From contig CP009416.1 in the NCBI GenBank assembly GCA_000818095.1, positions 1,658,501 through 1,722,500 on the forward strand: a stretch of DNA of 64,000 nt, read 5' to 3'. Origin of the DNA: Jeotgalibacillus malaysiensis (GTDB lineage: Bacteria; Bacillota; Bacilli; Bacillales; Jeotgalibacillaceae). The translations under genes were made by a program, and so were the position numbers. Below the pieces are notes generated by a model that saw only the letters and a program-made list of their open reading frames with translations, ran no database searches and had not been told where the DNA came from. Below, piece by piece: positions 57,162-64,000 of this stretch (positions within the stretch are counted from its first letter, which is position 1; the number at the start of each line of letters is the position of its first letter).

Positions 57162-58222
57162 TGCGCTGGAAGGGACTTATTGAACAATATAAAGAATGGC
57201 TTCCTGTGACAGGAGAGACGCCGTTACTTAGTTTAAACGAAGGCAACACACCTTTGATTCATCTCGAGAATCTTTCAAAGGAGTGGGGTGTTTCACTCTA
57301 TGTAAAAACTGAAGGAGCAAATCCGACCGGCTCATTTAAAGACCGCGGGATGGTCATGGCTGTCGCAAAAGCAAAAGAAGAAGGAAGTAAAGCCATTATC
57401 TGTGCTTCTACAGGAAATACGTCTGCAGCTGCAGCAGCATACGGGGCAAGAGCGGGACTGAGAACAATTGTTGTAATCCCTGAAGGAAAAATTGCGCTTG
57501 GTAAGCTTGCACAGGCAAGAATGTACGGAGCTGAGATTATTTCAATAGAAGGAAACTTTGATGAAGCACTGAATCTTGTAAGAAAGATCAGTGAGGAAGA
57601 GGATATTACACTTGTGAATTCTGTGAATCCTTACCGTCTTGAAGGTCAGAAAACAGCGGCACTTGAAGTGATTGATCAGTTAGGACAGGCACCTGATATT
57701 CTGGCTTTACCTGTAGGAAATGCAGGAAACATTTCAGCTTACTGGAAAGGCTTTTCTGAATATCATCAAAAACATGGAGGCGAGTTACCGAAGCTGCTTG
57801 GGGCTCAGGCTTCAGGTGCTGCCCCGATTGTTCATGGCAGAGTGTTTGATCAGCCTGAAACAATTGCAACAGCCATTCGTATAGGCCATCCTGCAAGCTG
57901 GGACCTGGCATTAAACGCACTGAAAGAATCAAAAGGTCATATTTTGGAAGTGACTGATGAAGAGATTCTTGAAGCATATCAGCTGATTGCCAGACGGGAA
58001 GGCGTCTTCGCAGAGCCGGCGTCATGCGCACCAATTGCAGCAATTAAAAAACGCCTTGAAGCAGGTGAAATTGAAAAAGGTTCAACGATTACCGCTGTTT
58101 TGACTGGTAACGGTTTAAAGGATCCTGAAACGGCGATTAATGTATCTGACCTTGAACCTCTGGTCATTAAAGCAGAACTGGAAGCCTTAAGAAGTGAACT
58201 TAAGGGGGAGGTGAAGCTGTGA
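57161..58222 (+). CDS. thrC: Threonine synthase
   Basis: PLP enzyme that turns O-phosphohomoserine into threonine. 353 residues, the short Gram-positive type. The PLP lysine is in [11 protein letters not shown] near residue 62, followed by [19 protein letters not shown] near 85 and the phosphate loop [16 protein letters not shown] near 183. It starts inside the hom stop codon (TGATG), and overlaps thrB by 4 bases, so the three products are made together. Confidence 0.96.
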   Translation: MRWKGLIEQYKEWLPVTGETPLLSLNEGNTPLIHLENLSKEWGVSLYVKTEGANPTGSFKDRGMVMAVAKAKEEGSKAIICASTGNTSAAAAAYGARAGLRTIVVIPEGKIALGKLAQARMYGAEIISIEGNFDEALNLVRKISEEEDITLVNSVNPYRLEGQKTAALEVIDQLGQAPDILALPVGNAGNISAYWKGFSEYHQKHGGELPKLLGAQASGAAPIVHGRVFDQPETIATAIRIGHPASWDLALNALKESKGHILEVTDEEILEAYQLIARREGVFAEPASCAPIAAIKKRLEAGEIEKGSTITAVLTGNGLKDPETAINVSDLEPLVIKAELEALRSELKGEVKL

Positions 58223-59139
58223 GTTTCTCTCCCTTTATCGTAAAAACGCCCGCGTCCACCGCTAATCTTGGACCGGGCTTTGATTCTATCGGTCTTGCAT
58301 TACCAATTTATCAGACAATCGCTGCAGCGCCTGCTGAGAAATTGAGTATTTCCTACTCACAGTACGATTATCATCACTTACCGACAGATGAGTCTAACCT
58401 GATTTTGAAAACGATACGTCAAATCTCAGTGAAGTCCGGTAAAGTTTGTCCCGGTGCGGAATTAACCGTGCGTTCGGAAATTCCATTATCAAAAGGTCTT
58501 GGCAGCAGTGCAGCGGCTATCGCAGCAGGTATTGTCATTGCAGACCGCTTGATGAAGCTGGAGTTAAGCCTGGATCATCAGATTAGACTTGCTTCTGAGA
58601 TTGAAGGTCATCCTGATAACGTGTCAGCTTCGCTTGCGGGTGGTCTTACTGTTTCTAGGTTTGACGATGAGGGGCTCTCAAGTGTCTCATTACCTGCAAA
58701 AGGTTTCTCAGTCATTATTATGGCTCCTGACTCAGAACTCGAAACAAAAGAATCAAGAGGTGTCTTGCCTGCCAATCTCACTCATGGGGATGCAGTGCTT
58801 GCAAGTGCCGCAGCAAATGTAATGGTAGCCGCATTAATAACCGGGGAGTTTCAAAAAGCCGGACAGGTCATGATGAAAGATACGTTTCATGAACCTTATA
58901 GGAGAACATTTTTCCCGAATCTTGATGATATCAAAAAATTCGCATGTGAAAATGGTGCTTTTGCGGTTACAATCAGTGGAGCAGGTCCATGTATCTCTAT
59001 TTTTGCTGAAGATGCAAAGGTATCAGCTGTTTATAATTTAATTAAAAATAAATATGCCGGATATCAGGCAATTAAATTAAAACCTTCAAATCAGGGTACG
59101 TTATGTACAGAGCACCATCTGAACCGTTTGTCAGTTTGA
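58219..59139 (+). CDS. thrB: Homoserine kinase
   Basis: GHMP-family kinase, 306 residues, phosphorylating homoserine for thrC. The N-terminal [19 protein letters not shown] and the ATP loop [17 protein letters not shown] (about 90-106) are clear, as is [17 protein letters not shown] near 250. The GTG start sits in the end of thrC (GTGA overlap) behind GGGGGAGGTG. Its stop codon lies in the loop of a terminator. Confidence 0.96.
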   Translation: MSFSPFIVKTPASTANLGPGFDSIGLALPIYQTIAAAPAEKLSISYSQYDYHHLPTDESNLILKTIRQISVKSGKVCPGAELTVRSEIPLSKGLGSSAAAIAAGIVIADRLMKLELSLDHQIRLASEIEGHPDNVSASLAGGLTVSRFDDEGLSSVSLPAKGFSVIIMAPDSELETKESRGVLPANLTHGDAVLASAAANVMVAALITGEFQKAGQVMMKDTFHEPYRRTFFPNLDDIKKFACENGAFAVTISGAGPCISIFAEDAKVSAVYNLIKNKYAGYQAIKLKPSNQGTLCTEHHLNRLSV

Positions 59140-59150
59140 CAGACGGTTTT
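59122..59150 (+). terminator. Terminator after thrB
   Basis: AACCGTTTGTCA (59122-59133) pairs with TGACAGACGGTT (59137-59148) with one G-U pair, then T residues. The stem contains the thrB stop codon. Confidence 0.88.
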
Positions 59151-59224
59151 TATTTTGTTTGTATCAGGAGAGAATTGGATAATACATGTACTAGAGTTCA
59201 AAAAACGGTATAGGAGTGGTAAAC

Positions 59225-60094
59225 ATGAAATTCTCTGATATTCAAAAAAAAGGACAGCCTGCACAGCATCAGAATCAACAGCCCGGAGACATTGATAAAA
59301 TGAATCCCCAACCGGTTCATGACGATCCAAACTATAAGGGAAGCGGCAAACTCAGCGGGAAAACTGCACTAATTACTGGTGGAGACAGCGGGATCGGAAA
59401 AGCAGCGGCGATTGCCTTCGCTAAAGAAGGAGCAAACCTGTCAATCGTTTATCTTGATGAGCATGATGACGCTAAGAAAACAAAAGAAGAAGTACAGGCA
59501 TACGGTGCAAAGTGTCTGATTCTAAGCGGGGACGTCGGCAATGAGGAGTTCTGTAAGCTCGCAGTGTCAAGTACTGTTAAAGAGTTCGGCACGCTTGATA
59601 TTCTTGTTAATAATGCAGCTGAACAGCATCCGCAGAGTTCCATTGAAGACATTAGTGCAGCACAGTTAGAAAAAACTTTTAAAACGAATATTTTTTCAAT
59701 GTTTCATCTGGTAAAAGCATCATTAAAACATATGAAAGAGGGCAGTACGATTATCAATACAAGCTCAGTTACTGCTTATGCAGGTAATGAACAGCTGATT
59801 GATTATTCTTCAACTAAAGGGGCAATTACAAGCTTCACACGATCATTGGCAAAATCATTGACTTCTAAAAAGATCAGGGTTAATGCGGTGGCGCCGGGTC
59901 CAATTTGGACGCCGCTGATTCCTTCAACGTTCCCAAGTGATCAGGTAGCGGAATTTGGAGCGGAAAATCCCCAGGAAAGACACGGGCAGCCTGCAGAGCT
60001 TGCACCTGCGTATGTAATGCTGGCATCTAATGATAGTTCTTATATGACCGGACAGACAATTCATATTAACGGAGGTACGTTTGTTTCAAGTTAA
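59225..60094 (+). CDS. Short-chain dehydrogenase/reductase (YhdF/YdaD type)
   Basis: 289 residues. N-terminal extension with repeated QP and QQ pairs (QHQNQQPGDIDKMNPQP) typical of the YhdF/YdaD stress group, then the SDR core: LITGGDSGIGKAAAIAF near residue 50, LVNNAAEQHP near 127 and the catalytic YSSTK near 193. NAD(P)-dependent; substrate unknown. B. subtilis YdaD is a general-stress protein. The ATG at 59225 has TAGGAGTGG upstream. No clear sigma-B promoter is seen here. Confidence 0.88.
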   Translation: MKFSDIQKKGQPAQHQNQQPGDIDKMNPQPVHDDPNYKGSGKLSGKTALITGGDSGIGKAAAIAFAKEGANLSIVYLDEHDDAKKTKEEVQAYGAKCLILSGDVGNEEFCKLAVSSTVKEFGTLDILVNNAAEQHPQSSIEDISAAQLEKTFKTNIFSMFHLVKASLKHMKEGSTIINTSSVTAYAGNEQLIDYSSTKGAITSFTRSLAKSLTSKKIRVNAVAPGPIWTPLIPSTFPSDQVAEFGAENPQERHGQPAELAPAYVMLASNDSSYMTGQTIHINGGTFVSS

Positions 60095-60107
60095 TGTTTC
60101 AATAAGT

Positions 60108-60143
60108 AATCCCCCGGGCCAGAAATAAGCCCGGGGGATTTTT
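60108..60143 (+). terminator. Terminator after the SDR gene
   Basis: AATCCCCCGGGC (60108-60119) pairs with GCCCGGGGGATT (60129-60140), followed by T residues. The opposing small gene ends just beyond. Confidence 0.9.
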
Positions 60144-60148
60144 AACAG

Positions 60149-60310
60149 TTAATAATCATCATCTACGTATTGCCAGCCATCTTCCTCATACTCAGAAATC
60201 TCCTGAACTTCATCTTCACGTAAGCCAGTAGAAAGAAGCTGTTCGGTTTTTACCTGATTCGTTTCCTCTGGCTGATAGTCCCTTATCAGTTCATCTCGGT
60301 TTCGCTTCAT
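60149..60310 (-). CDS. Small acidic protein, unknown
   Basis: 53 residues: MKRNRDELIRDYQPEE at the start, then a strongly acidic half (EDEVQEISEYEEDGWQYVDDDY). The ATG at 60310 has an excellent GGAGGTGG site 7 bases upstream, good evidence for translation. It is too small for most automatic gene finders. I do not recognise a family. It is convergent with the SDR gene. Confidence 0.65.
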   Translation of the reverse strand: MKRNRDELIRDYQPEETNQVKTEQLLSTGLREDEVQEISEYEEDGWQYVDDDY

Positions 60311-60402
60311 TGCTGAGCCACCTCCATGAAAATATAGTTAACAATTGGCTAGAGGAATCCTACACGTTTAGTTTAACATATCTAAGCATTTTCATACATC
60401 CG

Positions 60403-60597
60403 TCATTTTTCAGTATCCAAAAGTCCTTCTGAAGACGACTCGGATTGTGTACGGCGCTTTTTCTTCTCATTTTTCTGATCAATTTTCTGGTCTTCAACCG
60501 GTACAGGATCAGTGTGTTTTTCATCTTCATGCCGATCCAGTATATTTTCCTTGTCACTTTTTATTCGATCAGGCTGATCATGCTTTTTATCGTTCAT
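60403..60597 (-). CDS. Highly charged small protein, unknown
   Basis: 64 residues, nearly all hydrophilic, with many K, D, E and Q (MNDKKHDQPDRIKSDKEN at the start) and no hydrophobic core, so probably disordered. AGGAGGG lies 9 bases before the ATG (6 before an adjacent TTG at 60600), which supports translation. Such proteins are common near stress genes, but its role is unknown. Confidence 0.6.
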   Translation of the reverse strand: MNDKKHDQPDRIKSDKENILDRHEDEKHTDPVPVEDQKIDQKNEKKKRRTQSESSSEGLLDTEK

Positions 60598-60749
60598 CAA
60601 ATTTATCCCTCCTAAAAGTTCTTATTAAACCATTCCCTTATTTTTACCATACAAATCATACTTAGTAGCAACTCCAAATTAAAAAAGATGTTTTAAAAAA
60701 AGATTTTAAGGAAATAAAGAAAGTATGAATGAAAGAGGAGGGCTTTATG

Positions 60750-61049
60750 ATGGGATTTAAAAGACTTGCATTATTAGGGTTAGGTGCAGCAGGTGCTGCG
60801 TATTTTAAGAAAAAAGAGAATAGAGACAAGGCGAAAGCCGCTTTTGAAGATTCAAAAGTAAAAGTCAGCCAAATGGTTGATGATGCGAAAAAATCGTATG
60901 ACAACTACAAAACTGGAGAGAAGACAACAGACTACTCTCATGAAGATGATAAGATGATGTCAGAAGGCGCACAGACTTCTGTACAATACTATAATGAGCA
61001 GCAGGAAGAACAGGAAGGTAAACCACCGCGTCCAGGGACACCTGAATAA
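60750..61049 (+). CDS. Small protein with glycine-alanine helix and charged tail (YtxH-like)
   Basis: 99 residues: a short hydrophobic, glycine- and alanine-rich start (LALLGLGAAGAAYFKKK) then a long charged helix (KAKAAFEDSKVKVSQMVDDAKK) and an acidic, proline-rich end. This is the layout of the YtxH-like group, but the match is only in form. AGAGGAGGG precedes two adjacent ATG codons (60747, 60750); the second has better spacing. A terminator follows. Confidence 0.65.
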   Translation: MGFKRLALLGLGAAGAAYFKKKENRDKAKAAFEDSKVKVSQMVDDAKKSYDNYKTGEKTTDYSHEDDKMMSEGAQTSVQYYNEQQEEQEGKPPRPGTPE

Positions 61050-61061
61050 ACTGCCTGACAG

Positions 61062-61087
61062 AACAGCCGTATATACGGCTGTTTTTT
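61062..61087 (+). terminator. Terminator after the YtxH-like gene
   Basis: AACAGCCGTA (61062-61071) pairs with TACGGCTGTT (61074-61083), then T residues. Confidence 0.9.
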
Positions 61088-61234
61088 GTTTTTATTCATA
61101 GCCGAGCAAAAGTTTCTCAAATAGTGTATAATAGTAAATGTATAATGATATACTGTAATATAAAACATTACAAGATCCCTTTTTATCTCATACGGATAAA
61201 ACCTGATTTTGTAACTTAAGGGGGACAATCAGTG

Positions 61235-61435
61235 ATGTTTCAAAGAAAACCGACTGAAGAAATTCAAAAGGAACAGACAGATGTTTGGGAATGCTCAGCC
61301 GACGGTTGTAATGTGTGGATGCGCGATAACTTCTCTGTAAAAGGGCAGGAAAATCAGCAGTGTCCGATCTGTGGCAGTGATATGGTCAAAGGCAGCAGAA
61401 ATATTGAAGTCGTACCTAACCCTCAAAATTTTTAA
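61235..61435 (+). CDS. Cold-inducible protein YdjO-like, zinc-ribbon type
   Basis: 66 residues. The pattern WECSADGCNVWMRDNFS followed by CPICGSDMVKGSRN, with two cysteine pairs, fits the YdjO family, whose B. subtilis member is induced by cold. The four cysteines probably bind zinc. AAGGGGG lies 9 bases before the ATG at 61235; a GTG directly before it (61232) is also possible. It stands alone. Confidence 0.75.
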   Translation: MFQRKPTEEIQKEQTDVWECSADGCNVWMRDNFSVKGQENQQCPICGSDMVKGSRNIEVVPNPQNF

Positions 61436-61442
61436 ACATAAT

Positions 61443-61466
61443 AGCCGCAGGTTCGCTTGCGGCTTT
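61443..61466 (+). terminator. Hairpin after the YdjO-like gene
   Basis: AGCCGCAGG-TTCG-CTTGCGGCT (61443-61464) forms a 9-bp stem with a stable TTCG loop; the T run after it is short. Confidence 0.65.
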
Positions 61467-61483
61467 CAAGAGGTACGGACGTG

Positions 61484-61492
61484 TGCTACAAT
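61484..61492 (+). promoter_or_regulatory. Promoter of the queuosine operon
   Basis: An extended -10 TGCTACAAT (61484-61492) lies 23 bases before the riboswitch; the -35 at about 61464-61469 is weak. Confidence 0.55.
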
Positions 61493-61515
61493 AAATGTAT
61501 TAAATGAATAGGTAA

Positions 61516-61549
61516 AGAGGTTCGCGACCATCCCTCTATAAAAAACTAG
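61516..61549 (+). ncRNA. PreQ1-I riboswitch
   Basis: The stem AGAGG (61516-61520) pairs with CCTCT (61533-61537), the loop begins TTC, and the A-rich tail ATAAAAAACTAGG (61538-61550) follows to form the pseudoknot. This is the compact class I preQ1 aptamer. It senses the queuosine precursor and controls queCDE below. Confidence 0.9.
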
Positions 61550-61556
61550 GCCAATT

Positions 61557-61578
61557 GCAGGAAATACCTGCTTTTTTT
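61557..61578 (+). terminator. Expression-platform terminator of the preQ1 riboswitch
   Basis: GCAGG-AAATA-CCTGC (61557-61571) with seven T residues, 8 bases after the aptamer. PreQ1 binding should favour this terminator. Confidence 0.85.
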
Positions 61579-61644
61579 AGTGAACTCGTGAACACTCTTA
61601 CTTCTTTCATGGAACTCATCATGAACAGGAGAGGAGCTTTTTTT

Positions 61645-62301
61645 ATGGATAAAAATAAAGCCATAGTCGTATTTAGTGGTGGCCAGGACAGTACAACTTG
61701 TTTGTTTTGGGCACTTGAAAAATTTGATTCAGTTGAAGCAGTGACTTTCGCTTATGGACAAAGACATGCTTCAGAAATTGAGGCCGCAAAAGAAATTGCG
61801 AGTGATTTAAATGTCAGACATCACATACTGGATATGAGTCTGTTGAACCAGCTCGCGCCATCAGCATTAACAAGGGATGAGGAAATAGTCCAAAAAGAAG
61901 GCGAGCTTCCATCAACATTCGTTCCTGGAAGAAACCTGATGTTTTTATCTTTTGCTTCCGTTCTTGCTCATCAATCTGGCGCAAAGCATATTGTGACAGG
62001 TGTATGCGAGACTGATTTCAGCGGATATCCGGATTGCCGTGATGCTTTCGTAAAGTCTCTTAATGTATCAGTTAATTTATCTATGGATAAAGACTTTGTT
62101 TTTCACACGCCGCTGATGTGGCTTGATAAAAAAGAAACGTGGGAGCTTGCAGATCAGCTGAACCGCTTTGAATATGTAAGAAACCACACAATTACCTGCT
62201 ATAACGGGGTTAAAGGTGACGGATGTGGAGAATGCCCTGCATGTAAGCTACGTCTGAAAGGTATGAATGAGTATCTTAATGAGAAGGAGGGAATCCGATG
62301 A
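61645..62301 (+). CDS. queC: 7-cyano-7-deazaguanine synthase QueC
   Basis: 218 residues. Turns 7-carboxy-7-deazaguanine into preQ0 with ATP and ammonia. PP-loop FSGGQDSTT near residues 10-18, then PGRNLMFLS near 92 and the zinc cysteines in [13 protein letters not shown] at the end. The true start is the ATG at 61645 with AGGAGAGGAG upstream; the frame is open further upstream, but that part would lie within the riboswitch terminator. It overlaps queD by 4 bases. Confidence 0.95.
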   Translation: MDKNKAIVVFSGGQDSTTCLFWALEKFDSVEAVTFAYGQRHASEIEAAKEIASDLNVRHHILDMSLLNQLAPSALTRDEEIVQKEGELPSTFVPGRNLMFLSFASVLAHQSGAKHIVTGVCETDFSGYPDCRDAFVKSLNVSVNLSMDKDFVFHTPLMWLDKKETWELADQLNRFEYVRNHTITCYNGVKGDGCGECPACKLRLKGMNEYLNEKEGIR

Positions 62302-62735
62302 TGCAGCAAATCTATCCCGCTCCCATGCATTCATTTTCTTATGAATTAAATAAAGATTTCCACTTCTCAGCTGCACATGCTATCCCTTCTGATGAGGCAG
62401 GTAAGTGCCGCTTTGTACATGGACATACTTATTATGTTAATATCACCGTTGCTGGAGACGACCTGGATGATGCCGGTTTTTTGATTAACTTTAAAAAAAT
62501 CAAACAGCTTGTACATGACCGTTTTGATCACACACTACTCAATGATGATCAGCTATTTTCTGAAGACGACTCTGACCGTTTTCCGACAACTGAAGTCGTT
62601 GCAAGATCTATTTGGGAGATCATCGAAAGTCATTTAAGAGAAACAGATAATCAACCGACATGCCTGCAGGTCTTTCTCAGAGAAACGCCTACAAGTTATG
62701 TCCTATATCGCCCAAAGAAAGAAGGGAACTTTTAA
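62298..62735 (+). CDS. queD: 6-carboxy-5,6,7,8-tetrahydropterin synthase QueD
   Basis: 145 residues of the PTPS fold. Zinc ligands are a histidine in FHFSAAHA (near residue 29) and the HGH pair in [12 protein letters not shown] near 43-49; the catalytic cysteine is in GKCRF. It makes carboxy-tetrahydropterin from dihydroneopterin triphosphate. Overlaps queC (ATGA); AAGGAGGG lies inside the queC end. It is followed directly by queE. Confidence 0.95.
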   Translation: MMQQIYPAPMHSFSYELNKDFHFSAAHAIPSDEAGKCRFVHGHTYYVNITVAGDDLDDAGFLINFKKIKQLVHDRFDHTLLNDDQLFSEDDSDRFPTTEVVARSIWEIIESHLRETDNQPTCLQVFLRETPTSYVLYRPKKEGNF

Positions 62736-63470
62736 ATGGAACAAACAAAAAAGAAGTTTCCTGTACTTGAGATTTTTGGACCGACTGTTCAGGGAGAAGG
62801 AATGGTCATTGGTCAGAAAACCATGTTTGTTAGAACGGCAGGCTGTGACTACAGCTGTTCATGGTGCGATTCTGCATTCACCTGGGATGGCAGTGCAAAA
62901 GACGAAATTAATAAAATGACTGCTGAAGAAATTTATCATGAACTAAAAGCAACAGGTGGGAACTTATTTAACCACGTAACGATTTCAGGTGGTAATCCAG
63001 CCCTGCTAAAGAACCTTTCTGAACTGGTGGACCTGCTTCATGAAAATGATATACAGGTAGCATTAGAAACACAGGGCAGTATTTGGCAGGACTGGTTTTG
63101 GAATATAGATGATCTAACGCTGTCACCAAAGCCGCCAAGCTCAGGTATGAAGCCCAATATGGGGATTCTCGATGATATCATTGAAAAGCTTCGTAAAGGG
63201 AGTCATGATTATTCATTAAAAGTGGTGATCTTTGATGAGCTTGATCTTACTTTTGCTGAAGAACTGCATCAGCGTTATCCGGGAGTACCTTTTTATCTTC
63301 AGGTTGGGAACGACCAGGTACATGAGGAAAAAGATGAGAAGCTAATACCAAACCTGATTTCACGCTATGAGTGGCTGATTGACCAGGTCATGGAAAGCAG
63401 CAGTCTGAATCAGGTTCGAGTACTGCCTCAGCTCCACACTTATGTGTGGGGGAATAAAAGAGGGGTGTAA
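62736..63470 (+). CDS. queE: 7-carboxy-7-deazaguanine synthase QueE
   Basis: Radical SAM enzyme of 244 residues that contracts the pterin ring. The cluster motif is CDYSCSWC, spacing C-x3-C-x2-C, near residues 35-42. FGPTVQGEGMVIG near residue 15, ISGGNPAL near 88 and the end VLPQLHTYVWGNKRGV are family signatures. It is abutted by queD. The operon here is queC-queD-queE; queF, the last step in B. subtilis queCDEF, is missing and must lie elsewhere or be replaced. Confidence 0.96.
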   Translation: MEQTKKKFPVLEIFGPTVQGEGMVIGQKTMFVRTAGCDYSCSWCDSAFTWDGSAKDEINKMTAEEIYHELKATGGNLFNHVTISGGNPALLKNLSELVDLLHENDIQVALETQGSIWQDWFWNIDDLTLSPKPPSSGMKPNMGILDDIIEKLRKGSHDYSLKVVIFDELDLTFAEELHQRYPGVPFYLQVGNDQVHEEKDEKLIPNLISRYEWLIDQVMESSSLNQVRVLPQLHTYVWGNKRGV

Positions 63471-63475
63471 CCGGA

Positions 63476-63640
63476 TTGCTGACAGGTATTATATTATGTC
63501 TTTTATGCAGCGTCATCTTTATTTATCAGATGAGAAAAGATCATATTAATCGCAATGTGGTTATTTTATTCTTTGCACTTGCCGGAATGATTGCAGGTGC
63601 ATGGTTTATATTTGACGCGGTGATCATCAGATTGATCTAA
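63476..63640 (+). CDS. Small two-helix membrane protein in the queuosine operon
   Basis: 54 residues in two hydrophobic helices (about 3-16 and 26-50) with a polar turn QMRKDHINRN. The start is a TTG, 6 bases after the queE stop, with AGGGGTG 8 bases upstream. It falls between queE and a strong terminator, so it is part of the preQ1-controlled transcript. I do not recognise the family; its role is unknown. Its stop codon touches the terminator. Confidence 0.6.
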   Translation: MLTGIILCLLCSVIFIYQMRKDHINRNVVILFFALAGMIAGAWFIFDAVIIRLI

Positions 63641-63678
63641 AAAAGTGAAGGCCCCATTATTCGGGCCTTCACTTTTTT
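63639..63678. terminator. Bidirectional terminator between the que operon and msrA
   Basis: AAAAAAGTGAAGGCCC (63639-63654) pairs with GGGCCTTCACTTTTTT (63663-63678). It serves both convergent transcripts and touches the stop codons of both genes. Confidence 0.93.
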
Positions 63679-64000
63679 AATTTTCCCAGTGTGCTTCAAT
63701 AAATTCATCTCTGCCTGATTGTTTGCGGTCCTTTTTGTAGGCTTCAGGGTCTTTTTTATAAAAATCCTGATGGTAATCTTCAGCAGGATAAAATACTGAA
63801 GCAGGCTCGATTGGGGTAATAACAGGCTTTTTGAAACGTCCTGAATTTGCCAGCGCCTGCTTAGACTGTTCAGCCTTAATTTTTTGATCTTCATTGTGAT
63901 AAAAAACCGTTGCGCGATAAGACGGTCCACGGTCCTGAAACTGTCCTTCATCGTCAGTCGGATCTACCTGCTGCCAGTAGATCTCAAGCAGCTGTTCATA
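63677..64000 (-). CDS. msrA: Peptide methionine-S-sulfoxide reductase MsrA (C-terminal part)
   Basis: 107 residues from the window edge to the TAA at 63677. The stretch YEQLLEIYWQQVDPTDDEGQ, then DRGPSYRATVFYHNEDQK and PAEDYHQDFY, is the middle and end of MsrA, which reduces methionine-S-oxide in proteins. The catalytic cysteine motif GCFW is in the missing N-terminal part. A common MsrB partner is not visible. It is convergent with the queuosine operon. Confidence 0.9.
   Translation of the reverse strand, partial: YEQLLEIYWQQVDPTDDEGQFQDRGPSYRATVFYHNEDQKIKAEQSKQALANSGRFKKPVITPIEPASVFYPAEDYHQDFYKKDPEAYKKDRKQSGRDEFIEAHWEN

Noticed and set aside
63637-63951. Minus-strand frame of 104 codons overlapping msrA
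   Set aside because: The other minus-strand frame gives clear MsrA sequence, so this one is a shadow.

Overview
The window is chromosomal DNA from a low-to-moderate GC, endospore-forming-lineage Bacillota of the order Bacillales. Most of the gene order follows the Bacillus subtilis miaA-to-alsT region: miaA-hfq, spoVK-hflX-ynbB-glnR-glnA, lexA/yneA-yneB-ynzC-tkt-yneF-ynzD-ccdA-yneI-ccdC-yneK, citB(acnA)-yneP-yneQ-yneR-plsY, yneT-parE-parC-alsT. The glycerol, osmolyte, threonine and queuosine blocks around this backbone sit elsewhere in B. subtilis. A Planococcaceae-type organism (Jeotgalibacillus or a relative) is my best guess, from general impression only. I see no rRNA, tRNA, CRISPR array, prophage or insertion sequence.

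Layout. 1-5.6 kb: a transporter tail, glycerol catabolism (glpK, glpD), a serine hydrolase, miaA, hfq. 5.6-12.9 kb: spoVK, a TRIC-family membrane gene on the other strand, hflX, a PLP lyase, the glnRA operon with two GlnR boxes, and an alpha/beta hydrolase. 12.9-20.6 kb: the divergent lexA/yneA SOS locus, tkt, a Spo0E-type phosphatase, and ccdA / CheY-like / ccdC / yneK. 20.6-33.2 kb: a block absent from this place in B. subtilis, with sbcDC, a SCO1-like lipoprotein, a phospholipase D-like protein, a BCCT osmolyte transporter, a MarR regulator, a lytic transglycosylase, a thermonuclease-like lipoprotein and an amidase. 33.2-48 kb: aconitase, a small FbpB-like protein, yneP/Q/R, plsY, an Opu-type osmolyte ABC importer, yneT, topoisomerase IV, alsT. 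48-64 kb: a two-domain gamma-glutamylcyclotransferase, the complete glutamate-to-proline pathway (proB, proA, proC), an oxidoreductase operon on the minus strand, hom-thrC-thrB, a short-chain dehydrogenase, several small proteins, and a preQ1-riboswitch-controlled queCDE operon ending at a partial msrA.

Regulation is readable at many points: three LexA boxes at lexA/yneA plus candidates at sbcDC, parEC and 48.3 kb; GlnR boxes at glnRA; a CcpC-type dyad before aconitase; a cre site before proC; sigma-B-like promoters before the BCCT transporter, the opu operon and the 55 kb operon; a preQ1-I riboswitch; a GlpP-type leader terminator before glpD. Two transporters and the proline operon together suggest a salt-adapted lifestyle, and the sigma-B-like promoters would tie osmolyte uptake to general stress. 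No wholly new system is evident. The most unusual items are a 34-bp perfect palindrome straddling the yneI start site, the FbpB-like gene next to aconitase, a decayed phospholipase D fragment, and a set of undescribed small proteins.
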